Assembly: GCF_003751505.1 (NCBI RefSeq)
Contig: NZ_RJVB01000006.1
Coordinates: 186,001 to 250,000 of the forward strand
Source: Erwinia sp. JUb26
Lineage (GTDB): Bacteria; Pseudomonadota; Gammaproteobacteria; Enterobacterales; Enterobacteriaceae
DNA: 64,000 bases
Direction: 5' to 3'
Below the pieces are notes generated by a model. The model was not told the origin of the DNA and did no database searches. It worked only from the letters and a program-made list of their open reading frames with translations. This document shows positions 50,909-63,081 of the stretch, piece by piece. Each line of letters starts with the position of its first letter. The stretch's first letter is position 1. The translations under genes and the position numbers were made by a program.

Positions 50909-52000
50909 GTGGGTGCGTATATTCTTCGTCGCTTACTGCTGATCATTCCCACTCTGTGGGCGATTATCACCATTAACTTTTTCATCGTGCAGATTGCGCC
51001 GGGTGGCCCGGTCGATCAGGCGATTGCCAATATCGAATTCGGCCAGACCACCGGCCTGCCGGGGGCCGCCGGAGAAGGCGCTTCCCACGCGCGCAGCTCG
51101 CTGAATGCTTCCCCCGCCGACGGCCAGTATCGCGGATCCCGCGGCCTGGACCCGGAGGTCATTGCGGAAATCACCAAACGTTACGGCTTCGATAAGCCGC
51201 TGCACGAACGCTATTTCACCATGCTGTGGAACTACCTGCGCTTCGATTTCGGCGACAGTCTGTTCCGCAGTAGCTCGGTGATTCAGTTGATCAAAGAGAG
51301 CCTGCCGGTGTCGGTAACGCTGGGGCTGTGGAGCACGTTGATTATCTACCTGGTCTCTATTCCGCTGGGCATTAAAAAGGCGGTGCGCAACGGCAGCGCG
51401 TTTGATATCTGGAGCAGCACGGCGATTATCATTGGCTATGCCATCCCCTCTTTCCTGTTCGGGATCATGCTGATTGTGCTGTTTGCCGGCGGCAGCTACC
51501 TGGACTGGTTCCCGCTGCGCGGGCTGGTATCGCCGCAGTTCGACAGCCTGCCGTGGTACAGCAAAGTCACCGACTATCTCTGGCATATTACCCTGCCGGT
51601 GCTGGCGACGGTGATTGGCGGCTTTGCCACCCTGACCATGCTGACTAAAAACTCGTTTCTTGATGAGATCCGCAAGCAGTATGTAGTGACCGCGCGCGCG
51701 AAAGGGCTGGATGAAGAAAAGATCCTTTATCGCCACGTGTTCCGTAACGCCATGCTGCTGGTGATTGCCGGTTTCCCGGCCACCTTTATCAGCATGTTCT
51801 TTACCGGTTCGCTGCTGATCGAGGTGATGTTCTCGCTTAACGGCCTCGGGCTGCTGGGCTACGACGCCACCATTCAGCGCGATTATCCGGTGATGTTCGG
51901 CACGCTGTATATTTTCACGCTGATCGGGCTGCTGCTGAATATCATCAGCGATATCACCTACACGCTGGTCGATCCGCGTATTGATTTCGAGGGGCGCTGA
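50909..52000 (+). CDS. yejB: ABC transporter permease YejB
   Basis: The first inner-membrane subunit of YejABEF, 363 residues with six segments. It begins with the typical [21 protein letters not shown] of DppB-type permeases and has the EAA loop near the ARAKGL segment. The start is GTG at 50909 with a good AAGGAG site, matching E. coli MGAY. It ends one base inside yejE (TGATG). Confidence 0.95.
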   Translation: MGAYILRRLLLIIPTLWAIITINFFIVQIAPGGPVDQAIANIEFGQTTGLPGAAGEGASHARSSLNASPADGQYRGSRGLDPEVIAEITKRYGFDKPLHERYFTMLWNYLRFDFGDSLFRSSSVIQLIKESLPVSVTLGLWSTLIIYLVSIPLGIKKAVRNGSAFDIWSSTAIIIGYAIPSFLFGIMLIVLFAGGSYLDWFPLRGLVSPQFDSLPWYSKVTDYLWHITLPVLATVIGGFATLTMLTKNSFLDEIRKQYVVTARAKGLDEEKILYRHVFRNAMLLVIAGFPATFISMFFTGSLLIEVMFSLNGLGLLGYDATIQRDYPVMFGTLYIFTLIGLLLNIISDITYTLVDPRIDFEGR

Positions 52001-53025
52001 TGAGCCATTTAAATCCGATTAATCAGGCTCGCTGGGCGCGCTTTAAAAACAACCGCCGCGGATACTGGTCGCTGTGGATCTTCCTGGTGTTTTTCGTGCT
52101 TTGCCTCGGCTCCGAGCTGCTGGCTAACGATAAGCCGTTGGTGGCGCACTATCAGGATCGCACCTACTTCCCGCTGGTGGTGAACTACACCGAAAGTGAT
52201 TTTGGCGGGCCGCTGGCGACGCCTGCGGACTATCAGGATCCGTGGCTGAAGCAGCGGCTGGAGAGTGCGGGTTGGGCTATCTGGGCACCCATCCGCTTCG
52301 GCGACAGCACCATCAACTTCGCCAGCACCCGCCCCTTCCCATCACCACCTTCGCTGGAGAACTGGCTGGGGACCGATGCCAACGGCGGCGATGTGCTGGC
52401 ACGCATTCTCTACGGCACGCGGATTTCCCTGCTGTTCGGACTGATGCTGACGCTGTTTTCCAGCGTGATTGGCATTATTGTCGGGGCAACGCAGGGTTAT
52501 TTCGGCGGTAAAGTCGACCTGTGGGGCCAGCGCATTATTGAGGTGTGGTCGGGCATGCCGACGCTGTTCCTTATTATCCTGCTTTCCAGCGTGGTGCAGC
52601 CCGGCTTCTGGTGGCTGCTGGCGATTACCGTGATTTTCGGCTGGATGAGCCTGGTCGGCGTGGTGCGCGCGGAGTTTCTGCGCACGCGCAACTTTGACTA
52701 TATCCGTGCCGCGCAGGCGATGGGCGTCAGCGACTGGCGCATCATGTCGCGCCACATGCTGCCCAATGCGATGGTCGCCACGCTGACCTACCTGCCGTTT
52801 ATTCTCTGCGGATCGATTACCACGCTGACCTCACTGGACTTCCTCGGCTTTGGCCTGCCGCTGGGTTCGCCGTCGCTGGGTGAACTGCTGCTGCAGGGGA
52901 AAAATAACCTGCAGGCTCCGTGGCTGGGGCTGACCGCCTTCTTCTCGCTGGCGATCCTGCTGTCGCTGTTAATCTTTATTGGTGAAGCCGTGCGCGACGC
53001 CTTCGACCCGAGCAAGGTGCACTGA
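52000..53025 (+). CDS. yejE: ABC transporter permease YejE
   Basis: The second membrane subunit of YejABEF, 341 residues of the DppC type. The EAA motif is near RAAQAMGVSDWRIMSRHMLPNA. A periplasmic loop of about 90 residues follows the first membrane segment. The start overlaps the yejB stop by one base, and the stop is 1 base before the yejF start. Confidence 0.95.
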   Translation: MSHLNPINQARWARFKNNRRGYWSLWIFLVFFVLCLGSELLANDKPLVAHYQDRTYFPLVVNYTESDFGGPLATPADYQDPWLKQRLESAGWAIWAPIRFGDSTINFASTRPFPSPPSLENWLGTDANGGDVLARILYGTRISLLFGLMLTLFSSVIGIIVGATQGYFGGKVDLWGQRIIEVWSGMPTLFLIILLSSVVQPGFWWLLAITVIFGWMSLVGVVRAEFLRTRNFDYIRAAQAMGVSDWRIMSRHMLPNAMVATLTYLPFILCGSITTLTSLDFLGFGLPLGSPSLGELLLQGKNNLQAPWLGLTAFFSLAILLSLLIFIGEAVRDAFDPSKVH

Positions 53026-53026
53026 T

Positions 53027-54606
<1,580 letters not shown>

Positions 54607-54610
<4 letters not shown>

Positions 54611-54954
54611 TCGCGGCGTTCACCGGCAAAGGTTTCGGCAATGCCCACGCCGAAATTCTTCAGGCGACAGGTGGTAGTGCATTCATCCTGGCGGTGAACA
54701 AACAGGCAGGGCTCGCCTTCCAGCTCCAGTACGGAGCACTCCAGCTGCATATCCGCCAGCGCCAGTTTGATGTTCTGCATGATTTCCCACGCAGAGTCAC
54801 CGTTATGGCTTAGCAGCCGCAGGCCGATCAGGTCGTCATCGCTGTTCAGCACGTTGGCAGCCTGTGGTTCCACGGTCACACCGACGGGACCGCTACAGCG
54901 GCGATAGCTGGCCGGTAAACGATGCACCACTGAATGTTGTAACGTATTCAACAT
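54607..54954 (-). CDS. yejG: YejG family protein
   Basis: A 115-residue protein of unknown function, similar to E. coli YejG in its VHRLP start, the central EGEPCLFVHRQDE and the CRLKNFGV end. Probably cytosolic. It is convergent with yejF: the two stop codons share bases 54608-54609, so the 3' ends overlap by 4 bases. Confidence 0.9.
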
Positions 54955-55281
54955 AGTCCCCCCCAGAGTGACTTTTAAACAATTTTTTCACAATTATTTT
55001 ACAAGGTAAATCATCAATTGTGGAAATAAACCTAAGACCTTGATAAAAAATATTATTTATCTTAGACCGGTTTAATCGTCTGACTTATCCACATTTTTTA
55101 TAGTCTTTTTTTGAGAGGTAACTCTCATTTATGGGATATGTTTACCGCGTTACTCGTGGGATAACAACCGTTTTCGTAGCAAAGTTGTTACTTTTTCAAG
55201 GCTGGCTTTTCACAAATAATCAACAGAGCGGTGCCGGGCGAGGACTATAGCTGCCGGGCCAAAAGCGGCCCGGCAGCAGGT
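54955..55281. other. AT-rich intergenic region between yejG and bcr
   Basis: About 330 bases, mostly AT-rich at 54960-55110, with the yejG promoter expected near its left end. A 6-bp stem with a GTAA loop is at 55112-55127. I see no gene or recognisable RNA. Confidence 0.5.
55251..55276 (-). terminator. Hairpin after bcr
   Basis: A 10-bp perfect GC-rich stem (55251-55260 with 55267-55276) with a 6-base loop, 5 bases after the bcr stop and without a T-run. Confidence 0.65.
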
Positions 55282-56481
55282 TTACGCGGACTGAGCGTGA
55301 CGCGGGCGTGCCGCATAGAGGAACAGAGCAACCGACAGGGTGGCGCAGATAAAGATGGCCGTGACCATCGGCCACGCGCTGTTAAACGTCATGGTAGACA
55401 ACAGCGCCCCGGCCAGCGCACCGACGCCAAAGCGCAGCGTGCCTGCCAGTGACGAGGCGGTTCCTGCCATATGGGGGAACTCATCCAGAATCACCGCCAT
55501 CGCATTCGACGACACCATTGCTACACAGCCGATAAACATCGCCACGCCAAACACCAGCGGCAGGAAGCCAAGATCCAGCGCGCTGACCAGCAGCAGCCAG
55601 ACCGCCATCGTAAACTGAACCAGCAGACCAAAGCGGAACATCGCCAGCGGGCCAAAGCGACGCACGCAGCGGCTGTTCAGCAGGGTCATCAGGAACAGGA
55701 ACACCACGTTCAGGGCAAAGTAGTAGCCAAAGTCCTGCGGCGAAATATGGTTCAGCTCGATGTAAACGAACGGCCCGGCGTTGAGGAACGAAAACAGCCC
55801 GGCAAACGAGCAGCCGCTGGCCAGCATATAGCTGAACACCCGCTTATGGCGAAACAGGGAGAGGAAATTACCCAGCGTGGTGCGCAGGTTAAACCGCTGC
55901 CGCTTTTCCTTTGGCAGGGTCTCCTTTATCTGCGTGACCACCAGCAGCGTGGTAATAATCGCCGCCACGGAGATGGTCCAGAAAATCGCGTGCCAGCTCC
56001 AGATCAGCAGCAGCCAGCCGCCGACGATCGGTGCCAGCAGCGGCGCAACGGTGGTCACCAGCATGACGAACGACATCATGCGCGAGAACTCCTCTTTCGA
56101 GTAGCTGTCGCGCATCAGGGCGCTGATCACCACGCTACCCGCCGCGGCCGACAGGCCGTGCAGAAAGCGCATGTTAATCAGCTGCTCAATACTCTGCGAA
56201 AGCGCACAGGCGGCAGCCGCAACCGCAAAGATCAGCGTGCCTGCCGCAATCACCGGCTTGCGACCAAAGCTGTCCGCCAGCGGCCCGTAAATCAGCTGGC
56301 CGAGCGCAAAGCCAAGAATATAGGCGTTGAGCGTCATCTGCACGCTGCCCGCCGACACGCCGAACTCGCGGGCAATCTGCGGCAGCGCGGGCAGATACAT
56401 ATCGATCGACAGCGGCATCAGCATCGCCAGCAAACCGAGGATCACCACCAATCCGACGGAAGAATTCTTATCCTTTGACAC
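55282..56481 (-). CDS. bcr: Bcr/CflA-family multidrug efflux transporter
   Basis: A 399-residue MFS drug/proton antiporter with twelve membrane segments, starting [21 protein letters not shown] and with the motif A-like [15 protein letters not shown]. coli Bcr exports bicyclomycin, sulfonamides and L-cysteine. It follows rsuA in the same direction as in E. coli. Confidence 0.94.
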   Translation of the reverse strand: MSKDKNSSVGLVVILGLLAMLMPLSIDMYLPALPQIAREFGVSAGSVQMTLNAYILGFALGQLIYGPLADSFGRKPVIAAGTLIFAVAAAACALSQSIEQLINMRFLHGLSAAAGSVVISALMRDSYSKEEFSRMMSFVMLVTTVAPLLAPIVGGWLLLIWSWHAIFWTISVAAIITTLLVVTQIKETLPKEKRQRFNLRTTLGNFLSLFRHKRVFSYMLASGCSFAGLFSFLNAGPFVYIELNHISPQDFGYYFALNVVFLFLMTLLNSRCVRRFGPLAMFRFGLLVQFTMAVWLLLVSALDLGFLPLVFGVAMFIGCVAMVSSNAMAVILDEFPHMAGTASSLAGTLRFGVGALAGALLSTMTFNSAWPMVTAIFICATLSVALFLYAARPRHAQSA

Positions 56482-56503
56482 TCACTGCCCCTTTGAAAAC
56501 GTT

Positions 56504-56551
56504 ATTGTCCGCTAGCGCGTCAGCCCGATTGTCCGCTAGCGCGTCAGCCCG
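56504..56551. repeat. 24-bp perfect tandem duplication across the rsuA stop
   Basis: The unit ATTGTCCGCTAGCGCGTCAG plus CCCG occupies 56504-56527 and is repeated without change at 56528-56551. The right copy contains the last codons and stop of rsuA. The left copy repeats them beyond the stop, in the rsuA-bcr gap. Confidence 0.97.
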
Positions 56552-57240
56552 ACGCTGGCCACTTCTTCCTCGGTCAGCGCACGATACTCACCCGGCTCCA
56601 GATCGGCATCCAGGCTGATATCGCCAATGCGTTCACGATGCAGTTCCACCACGCGATTCCCCACCGCGGCAAACATACGTTTCACCTGGTGGTAGCGACC
56701 TTCGCTGATGGTCAGCCGCACGTGATGTTCGTCAAGCGCTTTCAGCACCGCCGGCTTGGTCAGGGTTTTCTCATTGTGCAGCTGCACGCCATCGGCAAAC
56801 TGCTGCGCGGTGTCGTCGCTCAGCGGATGCTCCAGGGTGACCAGATAGGTTTTCTCGCAGTGGTGACGCGGAGAGGTAATCCGGTGCGACCACTGCCCGT
56901 CATCGGTCATCAGCACCAGGCCGGTGGTATCAATATCCAGGCGTCCGGCAGCATGCAGCTTATAGGCGGTCGGCTCGGCGAGGAAATACAGCACGGTAGG
57001 ATGATCGGGATCGTCGGTGGAACAGACATAACCCACCGGCTTATTCAGCATGAAGTAGCGCGGACCCAGCTGCTGCTGCAGCGGATTACCGTCAAACTCC
57101 ACGGTGTTTTCCGGGGTCAGTTTAAATGAGCCATCGCGCACGACTTCGCCGTCAACGGTCACTCTTTTTGCTCGCAGCTCACGCGCGGCGATGGCGCGGC
57201 TGACTTCCAGCTGCTGGGATAAAAACTTATCAAGTCGCAT
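56536..57240 (-). CDS. rsuA: 16S rRNA pseudouridine-516 synthase
   Basis: Makes pseudouridine at 16S rRNA position 516. 234 residues. An S4 domain at the N terminus (RLDKFLSQQ, then [16 protein letters not shown]) and the catalytic domain with Asp102 in GRLDIDTTG, the same number as in E. coli. Its final codons and stop are repeated just downstream in a 24-bp tandem duplication that does not alter the product. Confidence 0.96.
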   Translation of the reverse strand: MRLDKFLSQQLEVSRAIAARELRAKRVTVDGEVVRDGSFKLTPENTVEFDGNPLQQQLGPRYFMLNKPVGYVCSTDDPDHPTVLYFLAEPTAYKLHAAGRLDIDTTGLVLMTDDGQWSHRITSPRHHCEKTYLVTLEHPLSDDTAQQFADGVQLHNEKTLTKPAVLKALDEHHVRLTISEGRYHQVKRMFAAVGNRVVELHRERIGDISLDADLEPGEYRALTEEEVASVGLTR

Positions 57241-57427
57241 TAACTCTGCACTGCCTGTATTTTGGAATGAAAACTGACGATTAACGTCTTGTGATGTGGC
57301 GCGGAGCGCTCATCCAGAATGGAAAGCACAGTATAGCGGCAGATGTCCCTGCGGCACAGGGGGAATAGTCCTCATTACCCCCTTTCATGGCATAATAGCC
57401 AAATATTTTTTTACGCTGTGAGTGTTC

Positions 57428-59182
57428 ATGTCTTTTACCCTGCGCCCCTATCAACAGGAGGCGGTGGATGCCACCGTCAGCTATTTTCGCCGCTCCGCCG
57501 AGCCTGCGGTCATCGTGCTGCCGACCGGCGCGGGTAAAAGTCTGGTGATTGCCGAACTGGCCCGCGTGGCGCGTGGCCGGGTGCTGGTGCTAGCTCACGT
57601 GAAAGAGCTGGTGGCGCAGAATCACGGGAAATATCAGGCGTATGGACTGCAGGCGGATATCTTTGCCGCCGGGCTGCAACGCAAAGAGAGCCAGGCAAAA
57701 GTGGTGTTTGGCAGCGTGCAGTCGGTGGCGCGCAATCTGGCACAGTTTGACGATCGCTTTTCACTGCTGATCGTCGATGAGTGCCATCGTATAAGCGATG
57801 CCGACGACAGCCAGTATCAGCAAATCATCAATCAGTTGCGCCAGCTCAATCCGCAGCTGCGGCTGCTTGGCCTCACCGCCACGCCCTACCGGCTGGGTAA
57901 AGGCTGGATCTATCAGTTCCACTATCACGGTATGGTGCGCGGCAGCGAGCAGGCGCTGTTTCGCGACTGCATCTATGAGCTGCCGCTGCGCTATATGATC
58001 AAACATGGCTTTCTGGTGCCCCCCGAGCGGCTGGATATGCCGGTGGTGCAGTATGATTTCAGCCGCCTGCAGGCGCAGGAAAACGGCCTGTTCAGCGAGG
58101 CCGATCTCAACCGCGAGCTGAAACAGCAGCATCGCATTACGCCGCATATTATTCAGCAGATCGTCGAGTTTGCCCGCGACCGTCAGGGAGTGATGATCTT
58201 CGCCGCCACCGTCGAGCACGCCCGGGAGGTTCTCGGCCTGCTGCCGGACAGCAAAGCGTTAATCAGCGCCGGAACGCCCGCCGCCGAACGCGACGCGTTG
58301 ATTACCGCCTTTAAGGCCCGCGAGCTGCTGTATATGGTCAATGTTGCGGTACTGACCACCGGCTTTGACGCGCCCCACGTCGATCTGATTGCCATTCTGC
58401 GCCCGACCGAATCGGTCAGCCTTTACCAGCAGATTGTCGGCCGCGGGCTGCGCCTCAGTCCGGGAAAAAGCGACTGTCTGATCCTCGACTATGCCGGCAA
58501 TCCCCACGATTTGTTTACGCCAGAAGTGGGGGCACCCAAAGGAAAAAGCGACAACAAGCCGGTGCAGGTATTTTGTCCCGGCTGCGGCTTCGCCAACACC
58601 TTCTGGGGGAAAACCACCGCCGACGGCACGATTATTGAGCACTTTGGCCGCCGCTGCCAGGGCGTGCTGGAGGATGATGAAGGCAATCGCGAGCAGTGCG
58701 ACTACCGCTTCCGCTTCAAGAACTGCCCGCAGTGCAACGCCGAAAATGATATTGCCGCCCGCCGCTGCCGGGAGTGCGACACGATTCTGGTCGATCCCGA
58801 CGACATGCTGAAAGCCGCGCTGAAACTGAAGGATGCGCTGGTACTGCGCTGTGCGGCGATGGTGCTGGAAGCCGGAAGCGATGAGCATGGAGAATGGCTG
58901 AAGGCGCGCTATTTTGATGAAGAGGCTACCGAGGTGAGCGAGCGTTTCCGGCTGAAAAGCCCGGCGCAGCGCACGGCCTTTGAGCAGCTGTTTTTACGCC
59001 CGCATCAGCGGGCGCCGGGCGTGCCGCTGGGCTGGAAAACCGCTCAGGATATCGTTACCCTCCAGCCGCTGCTGCGTCATCCCGATTTTGTTGTCGCCCG
59101 TAAACAGCGCCATTTCTGGCAGGTTCGGGAAAAAGTCTTTGATTACCAGGGACGTTTTCGCCGCGCTAATGAGCTGCGCTGA
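57428..59182 (+). CDS. radD: Helicase-like DNA repair protein RadD (YejH)
   Basis: A superfamily 2 helicase-like ATPase that helps RecA-dependent repair and survival after DNA damage. 584 residues. Walker A PTGAGKS at 32-38 (Lys37), DECH Walker B near 117, motif [11 protein letters not shown], motif [11 protein letters not shown] zinc-finger region with several CxxC pairs lies near residues 380-465. I used the ATG at 57428; a GTG two codons earlier is also possible. Confidence 0.95.
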   Translation: MSFTLRPYQQEAVDATVSYFRRSAEPAVIVLPTGAGKSLVIAELARVARGRVLVLAHVKELVAQNHGKYQAYGLQADIFAAGLQRKESQAKVVFGSVQSVARNLAQFDDRFSLLIVDECHRISDADDSQYQQIINQLRQLNPQLRLLGLTATPYRLGKGWIYQFHYHGMVRGSEQALFRDCIYELPLRYMIKHGFLVPPERLDMPVVQYDFSRLQAQENGLFSEADLNRELKQQHRITPHIIQQIVEFARDRQGVMIFAATVEHAREVLGLLPDSKALISAGTPAAERDALITAFKARELLYMVNVAVLTTGFDAPHVDLIAILRPTESVSLYQQIVGRGLRLSPGKSDCLILDYAGNPHDLFTPEVGAPKGKSDNKPVQVFCPGCGFANTFWGKTTADGTIIEHFGRRCQGVLEDDEGNREQCDYRFRFKNCPQCNAENDIAARRCRECDTILVDPDDMLKAALKLKDALVLRCAAMVLEAGSDEHGEWLKARYFDEEATEVSERFRLKSPAQRTAFEQLFLRPHQRAPGVPLGWKTAQDIVTLQPLLRHPDFVVARKQRHFWQVREKVFDYQGRFRRANELR

Positions 59183-59308
59183 GTTTATTACATTGCCCGC
59201 AGCGGCAAACAGGGCTATAATGCCGCCCGCTTTTGCTCTGCAAAGGCTGAACAATCCGCCTGCTGCTGGGTCGCCTGTAGCAGGAACTAAAACTGAAGAG
59301 ACTTTTAA

Positions 59309-59593
59309 ATGTTCACTATCAATGTAGATGTACGTAAAGAGCAGGGTAAGGGTGCGAGCCGCCGCCTGCGTGTAGCTAACAAATTCCCAGCTATCGTTTA
59401 CGGTGGCAAAGAAGAAGCTATCGCTATCGAACTGGACCACGACTCCGTAATGAACCTGCAGGCTAAGCCTGGTTTTTACGAAGAAGTGCTGACTCTGGTT
59501 GCAGATGGCAAAGAAATCAAAGTTAAAGTGCAGGCTGTTCAGCGTCACCCGTTCAAGCCAAAACTGCACCACATCGACTTCGTTCGCGCTTAA
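59309..59593 (+). CDS. rplY: 50S ribosomal protein L25
   Basis: A 94-residue 5S-rRNA-binding protein of the large subunit. The short form lacking the CTC C-terminal domain, as in E. coli. It begins [21 protein letters not shown]. Codon use is strongly biased toward the high-expression set, in contrast with neighbours. It is followed by an intrinsic terminator. Confidence 0.97.
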   Translation: MFTINVDVRKEQGKGASRRLRVANKFPAIVYGGKEEAIAIELDHDSVMNLQAKPGFYEEVLTLVADGKEIKVKVQAVQRHPFKPKLHHIDFVRA

Positions 59594-59621
59594 TCGCTCG
59601 TTCGTCATTGATGTATAAAGA

Positions 59622-59647
59622 AACGCCGCATTTGCGGCGTTTTTTTT
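59622..59647 (+). terminator. rplY terminator
   Basis: A 9-bp stem (59622-59630 with 59633-59641) followed by a T-run to 59647, 28 bases after rplY. Confidence 0.92.
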
Positions 59648-59689
59648 ATGCTGAATTTGGGCAGGCCAGAATCAGGCCCGCCTCGCCGG

Positions 59690-60694
59690 TTACTTGCCGC
59701 TGGTGCGGCGCTGCAGCTGATCGCGCAGGTTGGGCGGCGTGCCCTTGATGGTCAGCGTATCGGTGGTGGGATCCCAGAAAATACGTTCGCCCAATAGCAT
59801 GGCGTCAAAGTTAATGGTTAAGCCACCGCCGCTGCCGGCAAACTTGGTCAGCTGACGCAGGGTGCTGCGATCGGCCGGGAAGCTCTCTTCCAGCTCGTAA
59901 CCCTGCTCGGCGGTAAACGCCTGGAAGGTTTTTTCACCCAGCGGCGCCAGTTCTTCCGACAGCCCCTGCAGTTCAATCTCCTCGCCCGCCTGCAGCTGCT
60001 CGTTGCAATAGCTGTACACCTGCTGACGGTAGTTCTGGCGCTCGTTTTTATCGAGGCTGGCCTCCGCGCAGTAATCATCCACCGCCTGCAGCAGCCCACG
60101 GTTTTGCGCTTTGGTATCCAGACCGACGCTGGCACCGAGGAAATCCATAAAGAAATCGGCGACTTTACGCCCTACCCGCCCGCGCAGGAAGGTCAGATAG
60201 CGGGTTGATTCCGGGTTGGCTTCCCACTCGGTCAAATCAACGCGCGCCACGATATCGGCATGATTGATATCCAAGAACTGCGTGCTGCTGATATCCAGCT
60301 CTTCGTTCACGCGCATGCTGTTCTGGCTGCTCAGCACCGCAATCAGCAGGTAGTTCACCGCCAGGTAGCGGTACTGACCAAACAGCACCACGCCGCTTTC
60401 CGCGAAGGGATATTTACCCAGTTCATCGCGCAGGCGGCCGGTGGCGGCGCGGCTGAAGGCCAGAAAATCATCTTCGCCCTTGCGGCAGTTGCGCAGCGCA
60501 TCGGCCAGTTCACTTCCTTCATTGAACAGGCCGTAGGCTTTACTTTTGGCGCTGTAAACGCGATGCAGCTCTTCCATCATGGCGGTGACCGCCGGGGTGG
60601 ACGGCAGCAGTGAATCGCGCAGAACCAGATCCAGCGTCTGTTCATCACGCTTGATCAGCTGATGAAGGGCAATCTGGTCGATATCCAGACTCAT
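59690..60694 (-). CDS. yejK: Nucleoid-associated protein YejK (NdpA)
   Basis: A 334-residue nucleoid-associated protein of the 37-kDa family. The start at 60694 ([19 protein letters not shown]) fits E. coli YejK; a longer upstream reading adds 13 unrelated residues. The C-terminal [18 protein letters not shown] is conserved. Its exact role in nucleoid organisation is not well defined. It is divergent from yejL. Confidence 0.95.
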   Translation of the reverse strand: MSLDIDQIALHQLIKRDEQTLDLVLRDSLLPSTPAVTAMMEELHRVYSAKSKAYGLFNEGSELADALRNCRKGEDDFLAFSRAATGRLRDELGKYPFAESGVVLFGQYRYLAVNYLLIAVLSSQNSMRVNEELDISSTQFLDINHADIVARVDLTEWEANPESTRYLTFLRGRVGRKVADFFMDFLGASVGLDTKAQNRGLLQAVDDYCAEASLDKNERQNYRQQVYSYCNEQLQAGEEIELQGLSEELAPLGEKTFQAFTAEQGYELEESFPADRSTLRQLTKFAGSGGGLTINFDAMLLGERIFWDPTTDTLTIKGTPPNLRDQLQRRTSGK

Positions 60695-60855
60695 GGTAAA
60701 CTCTCCTTTGGGCACGGGCGCGTATTCAATCACCGAGTGCGCTTGCGATCAACTAAACAGCAACAACATTAACCCGTTGCTGACGATAAAAATGCAGAAA
60801 AAAACCTGCTGTTACGCTAAAATGACGCCTTTTAAATCTCAGTAAAATAGATGCT

Positions 60856-61083
60856 ATGGCACAATCATCCCGTTACACTAACGAACGCGTGGAGAAAATC
60901 CTCGCAGAACTGGTTCAGGTACTGGAAAAAAACCAGACTCCTACCGATCTTTCCCTGATGGTTTTGGGCAATATGGTGACCAACCTGCTCAATACCAGCG
61001 TTGCCCCTGCGCAGCGCCAGACCATGGCTCGTTCGTTTGCCGAAGCGCTTCAGGCGTCGGTACGCGATGACAAAGCCCACTGA
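60856..61083 (+). CDS. yejL: UPF0352 family protein YejL
   Basis: A 75-residue helical protein of unknown function ([19 protein letters not shown] start, [13 protein letters not shown] centre). The length equals E. coli YejL. It lies 21 bp before yejM and is likely co-transcribed with it. Confidence 0.94.
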   Translation: MAQSSRYTNERVEKILAELVQVLEKNQTPTDLSLMVLGNMVTNLLNTSVAPAQRQTMARSFAEALQASVRDDKAH

Positions 61084-61104
61084 TGAGACGACTCTGATCC
61101 CGTT

Positions 61105-62865
61105 ATGGTAACAAATCGGCAGCGCTACCGTGAAAAAGTCTCCCAGATGATAAGCTGGGGGCACTGGTTCGCCCTGTTTAACATCGTTTTCGCGTTCATT
61201 CTGGGTAGCCGCTACCTGTTTGTTTCTGACTGGCCAACCTCGCTGGCCGGTCGGATTTATGCTTTTAGCAGCTGGATCGGTCACTTCAGCTTTATCGTTT
61301 TTGCCGCCTATCTGCTGATTATTTTCCCGCTGACCTTCGTGGTGATGTCGCAGCGGCTATTGCGCTTCCTGTCGGCCATTATAGCCACGGCGGGACTGAC
61401 GCTGATTCTGGTCGACGGTGCGGTTTTTGACCGCTTCCACCTGCACCTGAACCCGGTCGTCTGGGAACTGGTGATTAACCCCGATCAGAGCGAACTGGCG
61501 CGCGACTGGCAGCTGATGTTTATCAGCGTGCCGGTTATTTTCCTCGTGGAGATGCTGTTTGCCACCTGGAGCTGGCAGAAGCTGCGCAGCCTTAACCGTC
61601 GCAGCTTCGGCAAACCGCTGGCGGCGCTGTTTATCAGCGCCTTCTTTGCCAGCCACCTGATGTATATCTGGGCGGATGCTAACTTCTACCGTCCGATTAC
61701 CATGCAGCGTTCGAATCTGCCGCTCTCCTATCCGATGACGGCACGACGCTTCCTGGAGAAATACGGCCTGCTGGATGCGCAGGAGTATCAGCGCCGTCTG
61801 GTGCAGCAGGGTAACCCTGAAGCCCTGTCGGTCGCCTACCCGCTAAGCGACATTACCGTCAGCGATCGCGGGACGCGCAATAACCTGCTGGTGATCACCG
61901 TGGACGGGCTGAATGAAGCCACCATGCCGAAAATGCTGCCGAACCTGACGCGCTTCGCGGAAAGCAACGTGCGCTTCAGCCAGCACTTCAGCTCCGGCGG
62001 AACCGATGATACCGGGCTGTTTGGGCTGTTTTACGGGATTTCACCGAGCTATATGGACGGCGTGCTCTCATCGCGCATCGCCTCTACTCTGATTGGCACG
62101 CTGGGCCAGCAGGGCTATCAGTTCGGCCTGTTCGCCAGCGACGGCTTTAACTCGCCGCTGTATCGCCAGGCGCTGCTGTCTGATTTCTCGCTGCCGGAAG
62201 CCCGCGAGCAGAGCAACGATCAGACCACCGGCCAGTGGCAAAACTGGCTGAACGGGCACAAGGACGATCGCAGTCCGTGGTTCTCTTATTTGTCGTTAAC
62301 CACGGCGAACAACAGCGACGGGGAGAGTTCCGATAAGCAGCGCCTGCGCCGCTACAGCCGCGCCGCTACCGATGTCGATCGGCAGATCCAGACCGTGCTG
62401 ACCACGCTGGAGCAGAAAGGGCTGCTGAATAACACCGTAGTGGTGATCACCGCCCAGCACGGCGTGGTGCTGGAAGGCGACGACAATCCGGGCAATCGCG
62501 CGGCGCTGCAGGTGCCCATGATCGTCCACTGGCCGGAAACTCCCGCACAAACGGTCAATAAGCTCACCGACCATCAGGACATTATGGCGACCCTGATGCA
62601 GCGGCTTCTGCACGTGAGTACGCCGCTGGCTGACTATTCGCAGGGGGAAGATCTGTTCTCATCGAAGCGTCGCCATGACTGGGTGGCAAGCAGTATCAGT
62701 CATCACCGCCTGGTGATTACCACCGCCGATGAAACCCTGCTGCTGGATAACAACGGTGGCTATACGGCGTGGAATTCGCAGGGCGAGGAGCTGAAAAACC
62801 ACAAGCCGCAGCTGGCGCTGCTGCTTCAGGTGCTGACCGACGAAAAACGATTCATCGCTAACTAG
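61105..62865 (+). CDS. yejM: Inner-membrane regulator of lipid A synthesis YejM (PbgA/LapC)
   Basis: An essential protein in E. coli that binds lipopolysaccharide and LapB to set LpxC stability. 586 residues. Five membrane segments occupy about residues 15-190. The periplasmic sulfatase-like domain follows (NLLVITVDGLNEATMPKMLPN, then SSGGTDDTGLFGLFYGI), in which the usual metal site is not used for sulfatase activity. The length matches E. coli exactly. Confidence 0.96.
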   Translation: MVTNRQRYREKVSQMISWGHWFALFNIVFAFILGSRYLFVSDWPTSLAGRIYAFSSWIGHFSFIVFAAYLLIIFPLTFVVMSQRLLRFLSAIIATAGLTLILVDGAVFDRFHLHLNPVVWELVINPDQSELARDWQLMFISVPVIFLVEMLFATWSWQKLRSLNRRSFGKPLAALFISAFFASHLMYIWADANFYRPITMQRSNLPLSYPMTARRFLEKYGLLDAQEYQRRLVQQGNPEALSVAYPLSDITVSDRGTRNNLLVITVDGLNEATMPKMLPNLTRFAESNVRFSQHFSSGGTDDTGLFGLFYGISPSYMDGVLSSRIASTLIGTLGQQGYQFGLFASDGFNSPLYRQALLSDFSLPEAREQSNDQTTGQWQNWLNGHKDDRSPWFSYLSLTTANNSDGESSDKQRLRRYSRAATDVDRQIQTVLTTLEQKGLLNNTVVVITAQHGVVLEGDDNPGNRAALQVPMIVHWPETPAQTVNKLTDHQDIMATLMQRLLHVSTPLADYSQGEDLFSSKRRHDWVASSISHHRLVITTADETLLLDNNGGYTAWNSQGEELKNHKPQLALLLQVLTDEKRFIAN

Positions 62866-62941
62866 CTGTATAAATATAACGCAGTCAAGATGTTAGCTAC
62901 TTGCATTCGAAGGCCAGTTCAGTAAACTATGCTGCAATTAT

Positions 62942-63018
62942 CGGCACGTAGCGCAGCTTGGTAGCGCACGGTCATGGGGTGTCCGGGGTCGGAGGTTCAA
63001 ATCCTCTCGTGCCGACCA
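62942..63018 (+). tRNA. proL: tRNA-Pro (anticodon GGG)
   Basis: A 77-nt gene with the acceptor stem CGGCACG pairing with CGTGCCG, discriminator A and encoded CCA end. The anticodon loop ATGGGGT gives GGG, and the T-arm GGAGGTTCAAATCCTC is perfect. It follows yejM as proL does in E. coli. The anticodon stem differs from my memory of E. coli proL by paired changes. Confidence 0.95.
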
Positions 63019-63031
63019 AATACCTTAGAAA

Positions 63032-63058
63032 AACCAGCCTCTTACGGCTGGTTTTTTT
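63032..63058 (+). terminator. tRNA-Pro terminator
   Basis: An 8-bp stem (63032-63039 with 63046-63053) followed by a T-run, 13 bases after the tRNA. Confidence 0.9.
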
Positions 63059-63081
63059 GTGCCTGAATTTTATCAGCGCCA

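Noticed and set aside
55471..56478. 335-residue plus-strand frame opposite bcr
   Set aside because: Gln/His/Arg-rich antisense product without any recognisable fold; bcr is a clear MFS gene.
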